Assembly: GCA_034008185.1 (NCBI GenBank)
Contig: CM067081.1
Coordinates: forward strand, 3,347,821 to 3,411,820
Direction of reading: 5' to 3'
DNA length: 64,000 bases
From: Gorsachius magnificus
Taxonomy: Eukaryota > Chordata > Aves > Pelecaniformes > Ardeidae
Under the pieces are notes generated by a model. That model saw nothing but the letters and a program-made list of their open reading frames with translations, was not told where the DNA came from and made no database searches. The position numbers were made by a program, and so were the translations under genes. Of this stretch, positions 35,701-48,100 are shown piece by piece (positions within the stretch are counted from its first letter, which is position 1; each line of letters opens with the position of its first letter).

Positions 35701-38490
35701 GAGTATAAAACCAGTCTAGACGCACAATAGAGGGATGAAAGGTTCTCATTTTTATTCTGTCTGTCCCTAGATTTCTCTTTTCCCCCTCACTTCGCATGCT
35801 TCATTTTGTTCTTTTTTGGTTTATTTTTTAAGGAATCGTGTGTGTCTCAGAATGTGTTCTATCAGTCACGTTAGCTTTAACAAACCTGCTAAGAGCAAAC
35901 TCCAGAGGCCTGAGTTACAGTCTGTGACTTCACCACTGATCTGTTGCGTGACCTCATCCAAGTCACAGTCTGATTGAGCCATTAACCCCTCCGTGCCTCT
36001 GCTTCCTTGCTTGTCCAGTGTGAGTTACAGTCGAGCTGTATTACCTTTCAGCTAAATGCTTGTGGAAAACTTTGTGCAAATGCAGTTTCTAAGATGAAAT
36101 TGTAGGGATAACGTTCTTAGAGAATCCCAGCAGCAAAAACAGGAGGTGGAATGAGCTGTGCTTTACACAAAATAACGTTCTGCTAGTTTAATCTTTCTTT
36201 CTTATGTGTTGATTTGTTGGTTTGTTCTTCTTTTTTTTTTTTTTTTTCCTGTGGATGAAGACCACAAACAAATAGCTTTCCCTTTGGTATTTCTTGGTGA
36301 TTCACCAGAATAACAGCTGTGTCCTAACATCCTAGCTGCATGTGGATTTTTTGATTCAAATGGATTCTGAGATTCTGAAATTCCTGCACATTTTCAACGT
36401 GATTAGTGACCTCGCAGTTAGAAGTTTGCGTAGTGCACTCACAGTAATACTTAAAAGCCTGTTCATAATAGACCTTAAAGTCATGTAACCAAATCTCTGC
36501 TTTATAGATGGAGCTCACCGCTAGGCTTGTTCAGGGCCATAAAGTAAATTGTTGATTAGAGCTTTGAAATCCGGACTCGTAGATCCGTGCTTCATCTGTA
36601 CTGCTACAGCCAGCTGAAACTATTTTTTAGAGTTCAAAGCAAACTTAAAATAGAGCCTTTGCTTCTCCCATCTTTGTGTGGCTACAACTGTCAGCCTTCT
36701 GAAGCGTACCTGCACATGAGCTGGTACTCGTACTAAGAGAGAATCCCCTTTGTCAGAAATCGCTTGCTGTGCTACTGGGCACTTTCTTGCCCATGTTAAT
36801 TCCCACATCTTCACTTTTCGAATGCCAGAGTACTTAGTTATTTTAATTAGAGATTGACCATAATTAGATCTTGACCCTAATTAGAGATTGACTGCCAAGC
36901 AAGTTTGCTTGGGTTACCAGCAAGTCTGCTTTTTGCCGTGACAGCGTTTTTTGTCTTTAAGCCCCAGGCATACGGAACAAGATCTTCGATCTTGTTCTGC
37001 ATAGGGGTGATTGCGTCTTTTCAGCTTATCTCTGTTTTTAAGGATTGTTTAACACTGTCCAATTTGGTAAACATAAATGCTACCCAGTAGCTGTAAGAGA
37101 TTTTCAAGGTTATTAAACGATGTCTTTCTGTAATGTATACCAATTAAGGAACCTATTGCCTACTTTGGAAAATTTTGTATGGATTTAAGATCCATGGATC
37201 ATGCTGCTATCCTTTGCTCAGCTGAATATTGCAGCAGATTTTTTTTTTTATATGTGTGCAGTAGATGATTGTGAGTAAGATTGAACTCCTTTGAGGCCGA
37301 ACTTCTTTTGGTTTTCACTATTGTGTGTTAGGTGCCATTTTATATCTGTTGCCCAAAACACACCGAGCAAGGCAGAAGCTGATAACATGAGGCTTGACCT
37401 TCATAGTTAAAGTATGTCATTAAAAAATAAAAAAGGGGATCTCAAGATGCTGTGTTGAAGTGAAAGGGAGAAGGGTACTGTAGCGATAAGCACGGCATGG
37501 AAGTAGGTACAAAAGTTGAAATCAGAGAAGACTACAGGAGGATAAACTTCAGTAGTCCAGTTGTTGTAAAGAAAACCAGCGGTGGGAACAGTGTAGTGTA
37601 AAGTTTTAAACTGCAATATGCATGACGTTATCCTAAACCCCTTGTGTGCGTGGTCTCGTTGGTCAAACTTCTGGAGACAGAATGAAATCCCTATGCTGTC
37701 TCTTAACGTTCTTTTAATCTCTTAAAATGAATGAAGTAACCCGGTAACTGAGTAGCTTGGGGTTTTGGGGGTTTGTTTCTTTGCTTTATGGCACTTTAAG
37801 CGTTGTCTGTATCAAGGACAAAGACCATCTGTGGTGGGAAACAGGTTAGTTGTGACCATGAGAAAGAATTTATCCTCTATTTCTTTTTCTCTTATTTGAA
37901 AGTCAGTATAAGACTGAGCAAGTTTAAAGTGGTTTAGAAAGCGTTGAGAGGTTCAAATGGGGAAAATATAATTTAGAAAAAGTACTTCTCTTCTAGGTGT
38001 CAGCTGCTCAGATGACGATGAAAAGCCCCGCAAAAGACGGCGAACAAATTCTTCTAGTTCTTCCCCTGTTCTCCTGAAAGAAGTCCCGAAGGCAGTGACT
38101 CCTGTCACAAAAACCATCACAGTGCCTGTAAGTGGCAGCCCCAAGATGAGTAATATAATGCAGAGCATTGCCAACTCCTTACCACCACACATGTCGCCTG
38201 TGAAAATAACCTTCACTAAGCCCTCAACACAGACAACAAACACGACAACACAGAAGGTATGTGGGGGAAGCTGCCAAATGTTACTCTATTCTGGTTTTAT
38301 CAATGAATAAGATGTGATGTTTGACTCTTTTCTTTCTATGAACTGTCTAGCTGTTTTTTTAAGGATTGCACTTGGGATAAGGTAATCCCTCTTTAAAACG
38401 AACAAAGAGAAAACCAAACTCTTGTATGAATTTAGTTCACCTGTGTGTGAAAGGACCTGGATTGACAGCCGTGGAGACTGAAGCCCTCTT

Positions 38491-38521
<31 letters not shown>

Positions 38522-41500
38522 CGGGAGTGCAAGCTTCCCCCAGACTGCCCCACCAATGTGCCTCAACCCTGACCTGAAGGGACCACTTCTAGGGATGAGA
38601 GGGGATTCAGTCTCCATGCTCATTCAATTCTTGGCCTCTCTGGTGAGACTGCCAACAAGGTTGCCAGTTAGTACCATTTGTGGTGTTGGGTTTTGTGATA
38701 TGGACACTAGTCCACTGAGAACTGGATCACATAGGCCACTGAACAGCCTTCAGATGGTAACAACTATTGGTCAAAGGTAATCTTTCTTATTTCTATTTTC
38801 CTTATTTATAATTATTCTTTGCAGTAGTAGAATTCCAGGAGAGGTGGCGTGGGCTTTCCCTTGCCAAGCCTTTTGTCTAGAGACTAGGTTTTTTGGGTCT
38901 ATAAAGCTTATTCTCAGAGCTGATCAAAGACTGGGGGGCTTTATTTTCCTTTCAGTACTAGTGTGCCATTTCTCATTCTACATTATCAGTGTTGCAGCGA
39001 TCAAAATCAGTTGCATTATTTGAGCTGAGTGTGCCCAGTTTTCGCCGGAATGCAGTGTTTGGAAAAGGTTTTCCGTGCTGAAATTTTGTATTGCGCTCGG
39101 ATTTTACGTGCCTAATCTATAGCTTGACTATTTTCCCATGCTTTAGGAAGCATTTCAGATGTGTCTACTTGTTTGTTCTTAAGATTTAAAAAAATATTAA
39201 TGGCTCAGACGAAGTTCATTCTTGGTACGGTTATTAATTAAGGCAGACTTGGGGAGGGTGGTCTGTGGAATTAATTTGGCCTTGATACTGACAGACTGAT
39301 GGTAGGCTGGGCACTAACAAGCGTTTTTTTTTCCAACTGTGACAGCTGAATATTGAGCTCAAACCGTCACACAATATTTGTTCTATTAGTTGTCTTAATT
39401 GTTTTATGACTCTATTTGGATTAGCAGAGTTCCCATGTCCTGATTTTTGGAAACTTTAAAACCAAGGAAGATTAACTGAAGTAATGTGCAATAAAGAGCT
39501 TGCATTCTGCCCTTTTCCCACTTCAGAGGTCTTCGATGCTTTCATTTGATTCACTGTTCCTTAACAGTGTCCTTAATCAAATTTCATCTTTGAATACATG
39601 TATAGAAATTCGTGAGTGAGCATAAACCATCAAATAAAATCTCCTGCATTCAGTGCAGCAAATCCACAGCTAGGACAGAGCTTAACCTACCCATCCTGTT
39701 GCTCTTACTAGGCTCATCTTGCATGCAGGAAGAATTATTTTTGCCTTAAACGTCTGTGGTGGTGTATTAAGTATGAGTGTTATGTATCATGGTAGTTAAA
39801 AAGGGAGTGTATTAAATCTCCAAAAAGAAGAGAATGGGCAGTTGTAGGGTCTTTTCTGCAGTTGCACCTCTGCTTGTTCTGATGTGGAAATTTTAGGGTT
39901 TGCTTTGCATAGTATTATTTGACTCTCTTACTAATCTGCAATGGTAGGAAAATCATCACTTGTTTCATTAGGGAGCCATGGTAGCGTTTGCATCTGAACT
40001 TGTCACACTGCCCTCTTTTGTTGGATTTAGATATGCCAAAATACGTAACTGGATCATTTTGGTGGGAGAAATCCCTCTTAGTAGTTTTAAATTAAATGTC
40101 AGACTTGTTACACTCAGATTGGAAATGTACTATTTTAAACAAGTGCTGTTGGATATGGGTGAAGTTGTTGGGTATGAATGAAAGTCTTCATTTCTGTATG
40201 CCAGCTTTCTGAATTGTTTTGACATTTTAGTAGGTTGGAGGAAGATTTGTCGTAACAACTAATAATGTCACAGCTCCAATTTCTGGATTCTCTTATAATG
40301 AAGTCCTCTGCCTGGGACACAGAAGGAATCTAGCTAGCGAAGCTTCTGGCAGTTAATGCCTTTATGTCTTCAGGGCCTAGGTTTTGATGTCTCTCAAAAT
40401 AGAGCTGGCAGGACTAATGTCAATGTATGTTAGGAATTAATTTTTACCTTAACGACTAAAATCAACAACAACAAAAAAGCAAGTTGCTTTTTTTTTTAAT
40501 CAGGCAGTCTCTCTGCTGTAAAAGATGTGATGCAGTTTTGGTGCCTATTATGAGGTTACTTGGATCATTTCAGCATATCTGAGAAAATAGTATCTCAAAA
40601 ATACAATTGGTGTGATTTGAGCTTTCAGGCTTTTACATTTTTACCCAAAAATTCTGTTTCCTGGGTATACTTCACACATAAAGATCACTAGACTTTGTTC
40701 TGCTGTGTTAATTTTGAAAGAAAAAACAAAATAGAGAGACCCAAACCTGCTTAGTCACAGGACGGCAGTCAGTGTTGAACTACAATGCTTTACAAGCTTT
40801 CTTCCTTGCACGATGAAATAAAGCGTTATTAAGTGATAATCTTGGACTGATGGTTTTATCTCTGTCTTTGAACAAAGAGCAATGGTGTCCGGGCGTTGTG
40901 ATTATGCCCAGGTTCATCCTACGTATCTTTACTTACTTAGTTGAGACGCTGAACTTGCCCTGTTGGCGTTATAGATTCTATAGGAAGTTTAACGTGAATA
41001 ATCTGCCTTTTTTAACTGCAAGTTGTCCTTTGATTATATTCCTAAATCAGTTATCCTAGGTGGAATGGAGGTGGCCCTAAAATTCAGATGCTTGGGAAGT
41101 ATTTCTAGTGTTAACTGGCTATTTAAGAAACAGGATGAAGCTCCAGAGGCGCATCATAGGATCTTTCCACCCGCAAGCCTTGTACCAGAATCAAGCTCTG
41201 TCGTGTTCAGCTCATCTGCGTGGTCATAGCCTAAGAGCAATTTCAGAAGGGTGTTTTGATTAAAGCAAGGTTGGGCAGAAGGCAAAAATAAGAGTGACGC
41301 AGAGAAAACATTCTCCCTGGAGAATGCAATGAAGCGGTAGAGCAGCAGATGTGGAAACCTTGTCCTTTGGGCACTGGTCAGTTGTGGCCAACCTGCTGTA
41401 GCTCATGGAGGTAGTAAGGTCTTGGTTTTCCTCAAATCAAGATATTAAAGGCTTAGCTAAGTAGCAGGGACTGTTAAACTTGGCACTGGCGGGAAAGGAG

Positions 41501-44500
41501 AGGCAGAAACAGCCATGGTGGTGAAATTTGCCGGTTTTATTCCATCCATGTGGTTATTTTTTTAAAACAAATTACAAACTTAATCTCATACTGCTTGATC
41601 TGTCACTTAAGTCTATTTCTGGTACCATTATCATATTATTTCTTTTCTCTGTCAGGCAAGATTTCAGTAGTCTGTGAGTAGTAGTGTTAAGACTTTTGGT
41701 TTCAGCTGACCCACGTTTTCTTTATTCCTTCTGTACCTTTTTTCTATCTGCTTTTGTTACATCAAATCATTAATAACTTTTAATTTTCAAAGTTTTAATA
41801 AATGAAGTTTTTGTTGGGAGAATTGCATTACTAAAACAATTTCTCAATATTCTTGCATGGTAAACTGAAAATACGTTGTATTTCTGTGCTGTGTGTTTCT
41901 ATTTTAACTGTGTGTTAGTAAGTGCAAGGAGGTACACACAAGCAGAATAAAAGCAATATCTTTACATAAATAGTCCCCATATTCAATACTTAAGTGCTTA
42001 GTTTTCTAGGTCAGTTGCATAAGAACAGACCTCTTCCAATGTTATAATGAATTCTGTGTTTTTCTATGTCAAATCAGACTCATGGCATTGCAATTGTAAC
42101 TATCACTAGGGGTAATGTTTATTGTCCTTAGACAAATGGTTTTCAGAGAGATAAGAAAGAATTTGTTGTTATTGAGAGCACTAATTAAAGCAGAAGTTGC
42201 TTTAAACCTAAGCCAGGTTTTTCACTGGTGAAATATTGATTGTTTATACCCTTGTGGATCAAAAATATTTCCCATTACTGACTCAGCAACTGCTTGTTAA
42301 TTGTTAAAGAGAAAAAATAAGTCATCTATTCTCTCATTGCCTTTTCTTGATGTATGTGCAAGGTGTGGGAGAATGGTGTTTAAACTTGCTTGGGGATTTC
42401 CTTTCAGTTCCATTTAAAATGGGCTTCGGGCTTCCTGGCCCAGTTTAAGGAAGCCAAGCAGTTCATTCCTGTCTGTTTGCCCTCAGACATGAGATGATTT
42501 TACTTTAATTAGACAGTAATTGTTTTCCTCAAAAAAGCCAAAACCAAGCAACCTTCTGATTTTAAGGAAATGTTTATAACCACTTCTTCAAATTAATTCA
42601 AAGCTTTTGTTGCCAGTAAATGTGAATACGACACTCTTGGTAAACCTGCATCCCTAAAACAAAATACCTATAGACAGATACGTTGCTGAAATGTTATGCT
42701 TTTAAATAAATGCAAAGAACAAATGAATTTCTTGTTGTTCTTTTTCTTCTTCCAGGTGATAATAGTAACCACCTCTCCAAGCTCAACTTTTGTACCCAAC
42801 ATCCTTTCAAAGTCCCACAACTATGCAGCAGTTACGAAACTTGTCCCAACATCAGTCATTGCTTCAACTACTCAAAAGCAGCCAGTGGTTATAACTGCTT
42901 CTCAGTCCTCTTTGGTCAGTAGCAGCAGCAGTAGCTGTTCCACTCCCTCCTGTACTGCAAATACTATTGCTGTGACTGCTGTGGTATCATCAACGCCATC
43001 AGTGGTTATGTCAACAGTAGCACAAGGTATGGCAATAACATTACATTTCTAAAAGCTCTTTCACTGATGAATTGGACTTTTGTTTTGAGAGTAGCCTAGG
43101 GGAGATGCACTTTACGTTTACTTATGATGAGTAAAGCACAGGAGATGTGAAAGAAGTCTGCTGATGAAACTAAGCCAAGATACTCCACAAAAGTTCTTGT
43201 TGAACTCTTTCCCTCTTTACTTCACCAATTAATGTGGAGATCCTCTTTTTAAAGAGTGTGGTGAGATGATGTGGCATAGCTTTTTTTATTTTGAAAAGAT
43301 TCTACTTGCAGCATTAAAATACTACAGCCTCAAAATGTCTGGCTTTAAGAACTCTTATCTGATGCAAGGAAAATGGATGTTTCTGACATTTGATGGTGAT
43401 TGCTTCTCTTAAAGCCTGATCTACAAAACCATGCAAAGTTAACATCAAATACAACTTATGCTTGACATGCCTAATCGTTAGAATATGTCTTGTGGTAACT
43501 AATCTTGATGACAGAGAAGTGTTTACACCTTTTTCATCTGTGTATTTTATCAGCATGTAAGTTTTTAAAGTCCTTAAAAATTAAGATCTGAGTGGGCCTG
43601 GATTAAATTTATGATTTCTAATTCCAGCTATGTATGCTGGCTTGGTTGATTCAGTTCCGCAGCCATTAGCTAACATTGGGAAGGGAAGCTGAGGCTGAAT
43701 GAAAGGGCCTCAGCAAGCAGCACTTGAAAAATTGTGTGACAATGACAAGTGTCACATGGTAATTTTTCCTGGTCTATATTTTCCATTCTTGTTCCATTCC
43801 ACAAAAAGTTGAACAACCAAATCAAGGCTGAGGAGGTGTTTTGCCTTTCATATTAATCAGGTCCTGAAAATACTAATCTACAGAGCACAAGGGCTTAGAG
43901 CAGAATTTCCTATTGTTTGAACTGTGGATTTTTAGTTGGGTTTCACCATGGAAGAGTCTATAATTCTAAAATATATCAGATGGAATGTCTCTTTAACAGC
44001 TTTTTTTTTTTCAAGACTATCGGTGTCATTGGAGAGGATGCTGGTGAAACGGTTTGTGACATAAACTGATAATCACTCCAAATGTGAAGAAAGTTAAATT
44101 CATGAATGAAAACAGCTGACTAAGGAAATGGAGAAACCATCTTAGACGATGCAGTGAGAAAAGGGTTGCTGATTTAGATTGCCAGAACTGTGGTTAATGA
44201 TGATTTCTATCATTATCACTGCCATCTGTACATGTAGAGAAATAAGAGAGGAGATATTCTTTCTGTTTTCCCCTACAGCTGGGACTTGGTTAAAAACTGC
44301 CTTCATAAGACATGGACTTTATGTTTGTCTTTTTTGGTGCTTATGGATATGCAGTTTAGAGTTATAGATGAAGCCAAATTTTGCTGGAAATGTAGTTACA
44401 GCCATGTAAGCGAATGGCAGAAATAAGTATTAAGATTTATTTGGGAGCAAATAAATCTGCAAACTTGTTTTAATCGCTTGTAAGATCACCTAACCTAGCA

Positions 44501-45124
44501 GCACAAAAAAAGTGTGTTACATAGTTTTCGAAATTACATACCATTACTTGATTCATTCAAGGAACATTGCGCTCGCTAACGGGTACTCCATTCTGATGTT
44601 GATGGGTTTGATATGTCATCTTCATATCCTAACTTTTTGTAGTCATGATTTTCACTATAAATATTTTGCTTTCTTGAAGCTTAAAGATCAGGCTTTGAGA
44701 ATATTTGTGAATTATTTGTACTACAAAAGGTGCAGGCAGTAGACTGGGATTGTGGTCTTTCCATTAGCTGCTGTTCTGCTGCTGCATCGAAAAATCTATA
44801 TGAACTCCTTTGCCTCTGGACTGAGCACTTCTGCTATGTGGGAGCTGTTTTTACTCATGTGTATCTATGCATCTTTCAGTAGTAAAGACAGTTTAAATGC
44901 AAAATTATTTAAGAAATAGTGATATTTTCCTCTCATGCTGCACTGTTCAATCTTAAACTGTTTACTCTTTCACAGGTGTGTCTACATCGGCAATTAAAGT
45001 TGCCTCTACCAGACTACCTTCCCCAAAAGGTTTGGTTGGGAATCCAACTCAGATCTTAGCACAGTTTCCCAAACAGCATCAGCAGTCCCCCAAACAGCAG
45101 CTGCACCAAATACAGCAGGCCCAA

Positions 45125-45160
<36 letters not shown>

Positions 45161-48100
45161 CAACAACAGCAACAACAACAGCAACAGCAGCAACAACAGC
45201 AGCTGGTGCAGTCTTCCGTAGCTCAACAGCAGCCGCAGCAATCTCAGTTGCCACCTGGCATCAAGCCCACCATTCAGATCAAACAGGAATCAGGTAGTTG
45301 GAGTTAATCTTGGGTCATATTGCTGATTGTTGAGGTCTAACCACAACTCAAGGAAGTAGGGCAGAATTCTGTCCCAAAATGTGCATGGGGAGCTATCATT
45401 AAGGCATAATTACTCACCTACAGGATTTGGCATTAAACCTGGATATAAGTATATATTGAAGGGTGTCTTAATGTGTTCAGCTATCAATAATTGAAGAATT
45501 TGGTTCTGCCACCCTTCTTGTTTGGTTCAGGTATACAGACCATGCTTTAGGAATAAATGTTTTATCTTTAGAGATTGAAAGGTATGTAAATATTTTCAAA
45601 AATAACGTCTTTGGCAACCTGGAAGGCACCAGTTTTCTGAAGATCCAAGAGCTGTTCAACTGTATCAACTGGAAGAAGTAGTTAATCCATGTTTTGATTC
45701 TTTTCTTGGGTCCAGAAAAAACTAGTTTTGAGGTACTTGTCAAAACAAATACAGTTAGATCTGAGACTGGAAGTTGGACTGGATTCTTTTTGTAAGAATT
45801 GATTCATTCACTTGACTTTGGGCAAGTCATGTAATCTTTCTATGTTGGCTTTACTCTGCTGTAGAATACAGTTCTTATCTCCGTCAGATGTAGTAAGAAG
45901 TAATGCTGGCAAAGTTACCTAATTCTGAAGGAAGAAGTGCTATAAAAGTGCAAAGTATTTTTGTGTCTGTATTTTATATTGATGATACCAGTACAACTAC
46001 TATTTTATAATCATACTATTTAGATTAGAATTAAAATAGATCCTAGAATGAAAAAATAAGCAGCCCTACTCCTGTCCTTTGATAAACTTCCTTTTGGATT
46101 ATAGGATCATTGCCTAAGAAAAAATACCCGCTAATGAAGACAGATAAGAGGCCTCCCTCCTACAGTCACTGAGCAATAATTTATCAAAAAGAGCTTCACT
46201 CCTTGCCTTCTACCATGGGTTTAGGCTCAAATGATCTTTTTAGTTAAAGATCCTTTGGAAATACCATTTGATACCTATTCTTTTGGAAGATGTGAATGAA
46301 TTTTCAGAGAGACTTTTGTTTTTATCCAGTTTTGTGTCTGGATGATGCAAAGGCTTCAGTTTCTCTTTCCTAACTTCGTTATTTAAGTTAGGAGCTTACT
46401 TGCTCCGTACTGCTTTTATAGTCAACATAGAAAGAAGCAAACATGGAGGAGGATGTTTCACATCCTGAGCAGACAAAATTACTCACCTAGAAATACTTGT
46501 GTACAAATGTAAGTGCCTACATTTAGATGGGATTAATTCAGGGTGTGCGTTTCATGGCGTTTGACCAACACAATGCAATACATTTACCTCGTCATGGAAC
46601 AGAATGTAAAGATGCAAGTGTCCTGAATATACTTCTGAACAGATGACATGAATCTCCTGGTTTGCAACTGAAAAGTGAATCTCGCAGAGATCCATTCCAC
46701 TACAGAACTCGAGAGAGAGAGAGGGAACAGAATCCTTGCTGTACTAAGGTGTCCGTCCTCATCTTTTTTTCTTGCTGATTCTACTCAGAGCTTGTTTCAG
46801 CCCAATTCTTTTGTGGCTTCAAGACAACCAATAAATCATTAGGAGAGAAAGCAGTTTACTTAAAGCAACCTTCCCTAGCCAGTGTCACAGTTACTTCCTT
46901 ACACCCACTAATACTCTTTGTGCAGAAAGGTGGGAGTTTTTTATTTATTCAGAGGGATGAAATTCAAATAAGCTAATTAAGACACATAAGAATTTACAGA
47001 CTAAATTGATGAACAACTGTTTCATTTTTAGATGGTTCATTGTATGTGAACCAATTCAGTATTGGTTGTAACCTGTTGGTTCCTGGGAAACATTCTATTT
47101 TTTGAATCGTGGACCAGAAAACGTTAAAAATCACTACAACAAATTGATGATGGAATTGAATCCTATGCCTCAGTGGGAGCAGATAGAAATTGAAACAGGC
47201 ACATGAAAGGCAAAGATGATGACTGTCTTGTTATTTGCAAAACAAACAAAAAACCCACAAGCAAAAAAAAACCCTACCTAAACAAAAAAAAAAAAAAATT
47301 CTTTTCAGGATCAAGAATGCACGGGCTCAGAATAGAAGCCCTGTGAGGCTACTTGCCCACTAGGGCTTGGTCTGAGAAAGCATTTCAGAAAGTTAACTTT
47401 TCGTGCCTGTATTTTAACAGTGACCTTTCTCCTTTCCTAGGTGTTAAAATAATCACTCAACAGGTGCAGCCCAGTAAAATCCTTCCCAAACCAGTTACAG
47501 CGACCTTGCCCAGCAGTAGCAATTCACCTATTATGGTGGTTAGCAGTAATGGGACTATCATGACAACTAAACTGGTCACTACTCCCACTGGTAAGTTATG
47601 GCTCTGAGAAGGGAAGGGAGGGTAAACCTAGACATACAGGTGATCAAATGTGGTTTATTAGGGTAAAAGAAAAAGCACTTCTGTCTTGTGAACAGTGAGC
47701 ACAACAGCACGTTCACAATCCTGTTGTTACTCTAGGATTTTTGCAGAGTGCTCTTTTATTCCTCTTATGATCTTTTTGAATTGGTACACAAAAATACACT
47801 TGTTCCTTCCCCACTGGGTTTATTTCAAGGGAAGTTGTCTTGCAACTAATACTGATACTTTGCACTTCTGTAGCACCTTCTATTAGATGATTTACATCAA
47901 TTTAACTTTTTAGGTACCTCAAGCAGATAGGTCAGCATCATTCCTATTTTACATATATAGACTTTGAAAGACAGGTGACTTGCTCATAGTCCTGCAGTGA
48001 ACTTATAAAAAGGCCAGTAAATAGAGTTTTTAAACTCCCAGTGTCTTTCTGGGGATCTAATTGTATTTGTGTTTTCTTATTGGTTAAAGATCAGAAATCC

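Larger units (their letters stand above)
34577..37996 (+). other. EMSY intron 6
   Basis: About 3.4 kb. It holds two MIR-like fragments (34628-34860 and 35900-36070), a three-unit direct repeat at 36843-36892 and a perfect short hairpin at 36975-36997. The rest is AT-rich and unremarkable. Confidence 0.8.

Noticed and set aside
45006..45254. Minus-strand open frames rich in Ala/Val or Leu opposite EMSY exon 9
   Set aside because: They are the reverse readings of the CAG/CAA tract in a recognised coding exon.
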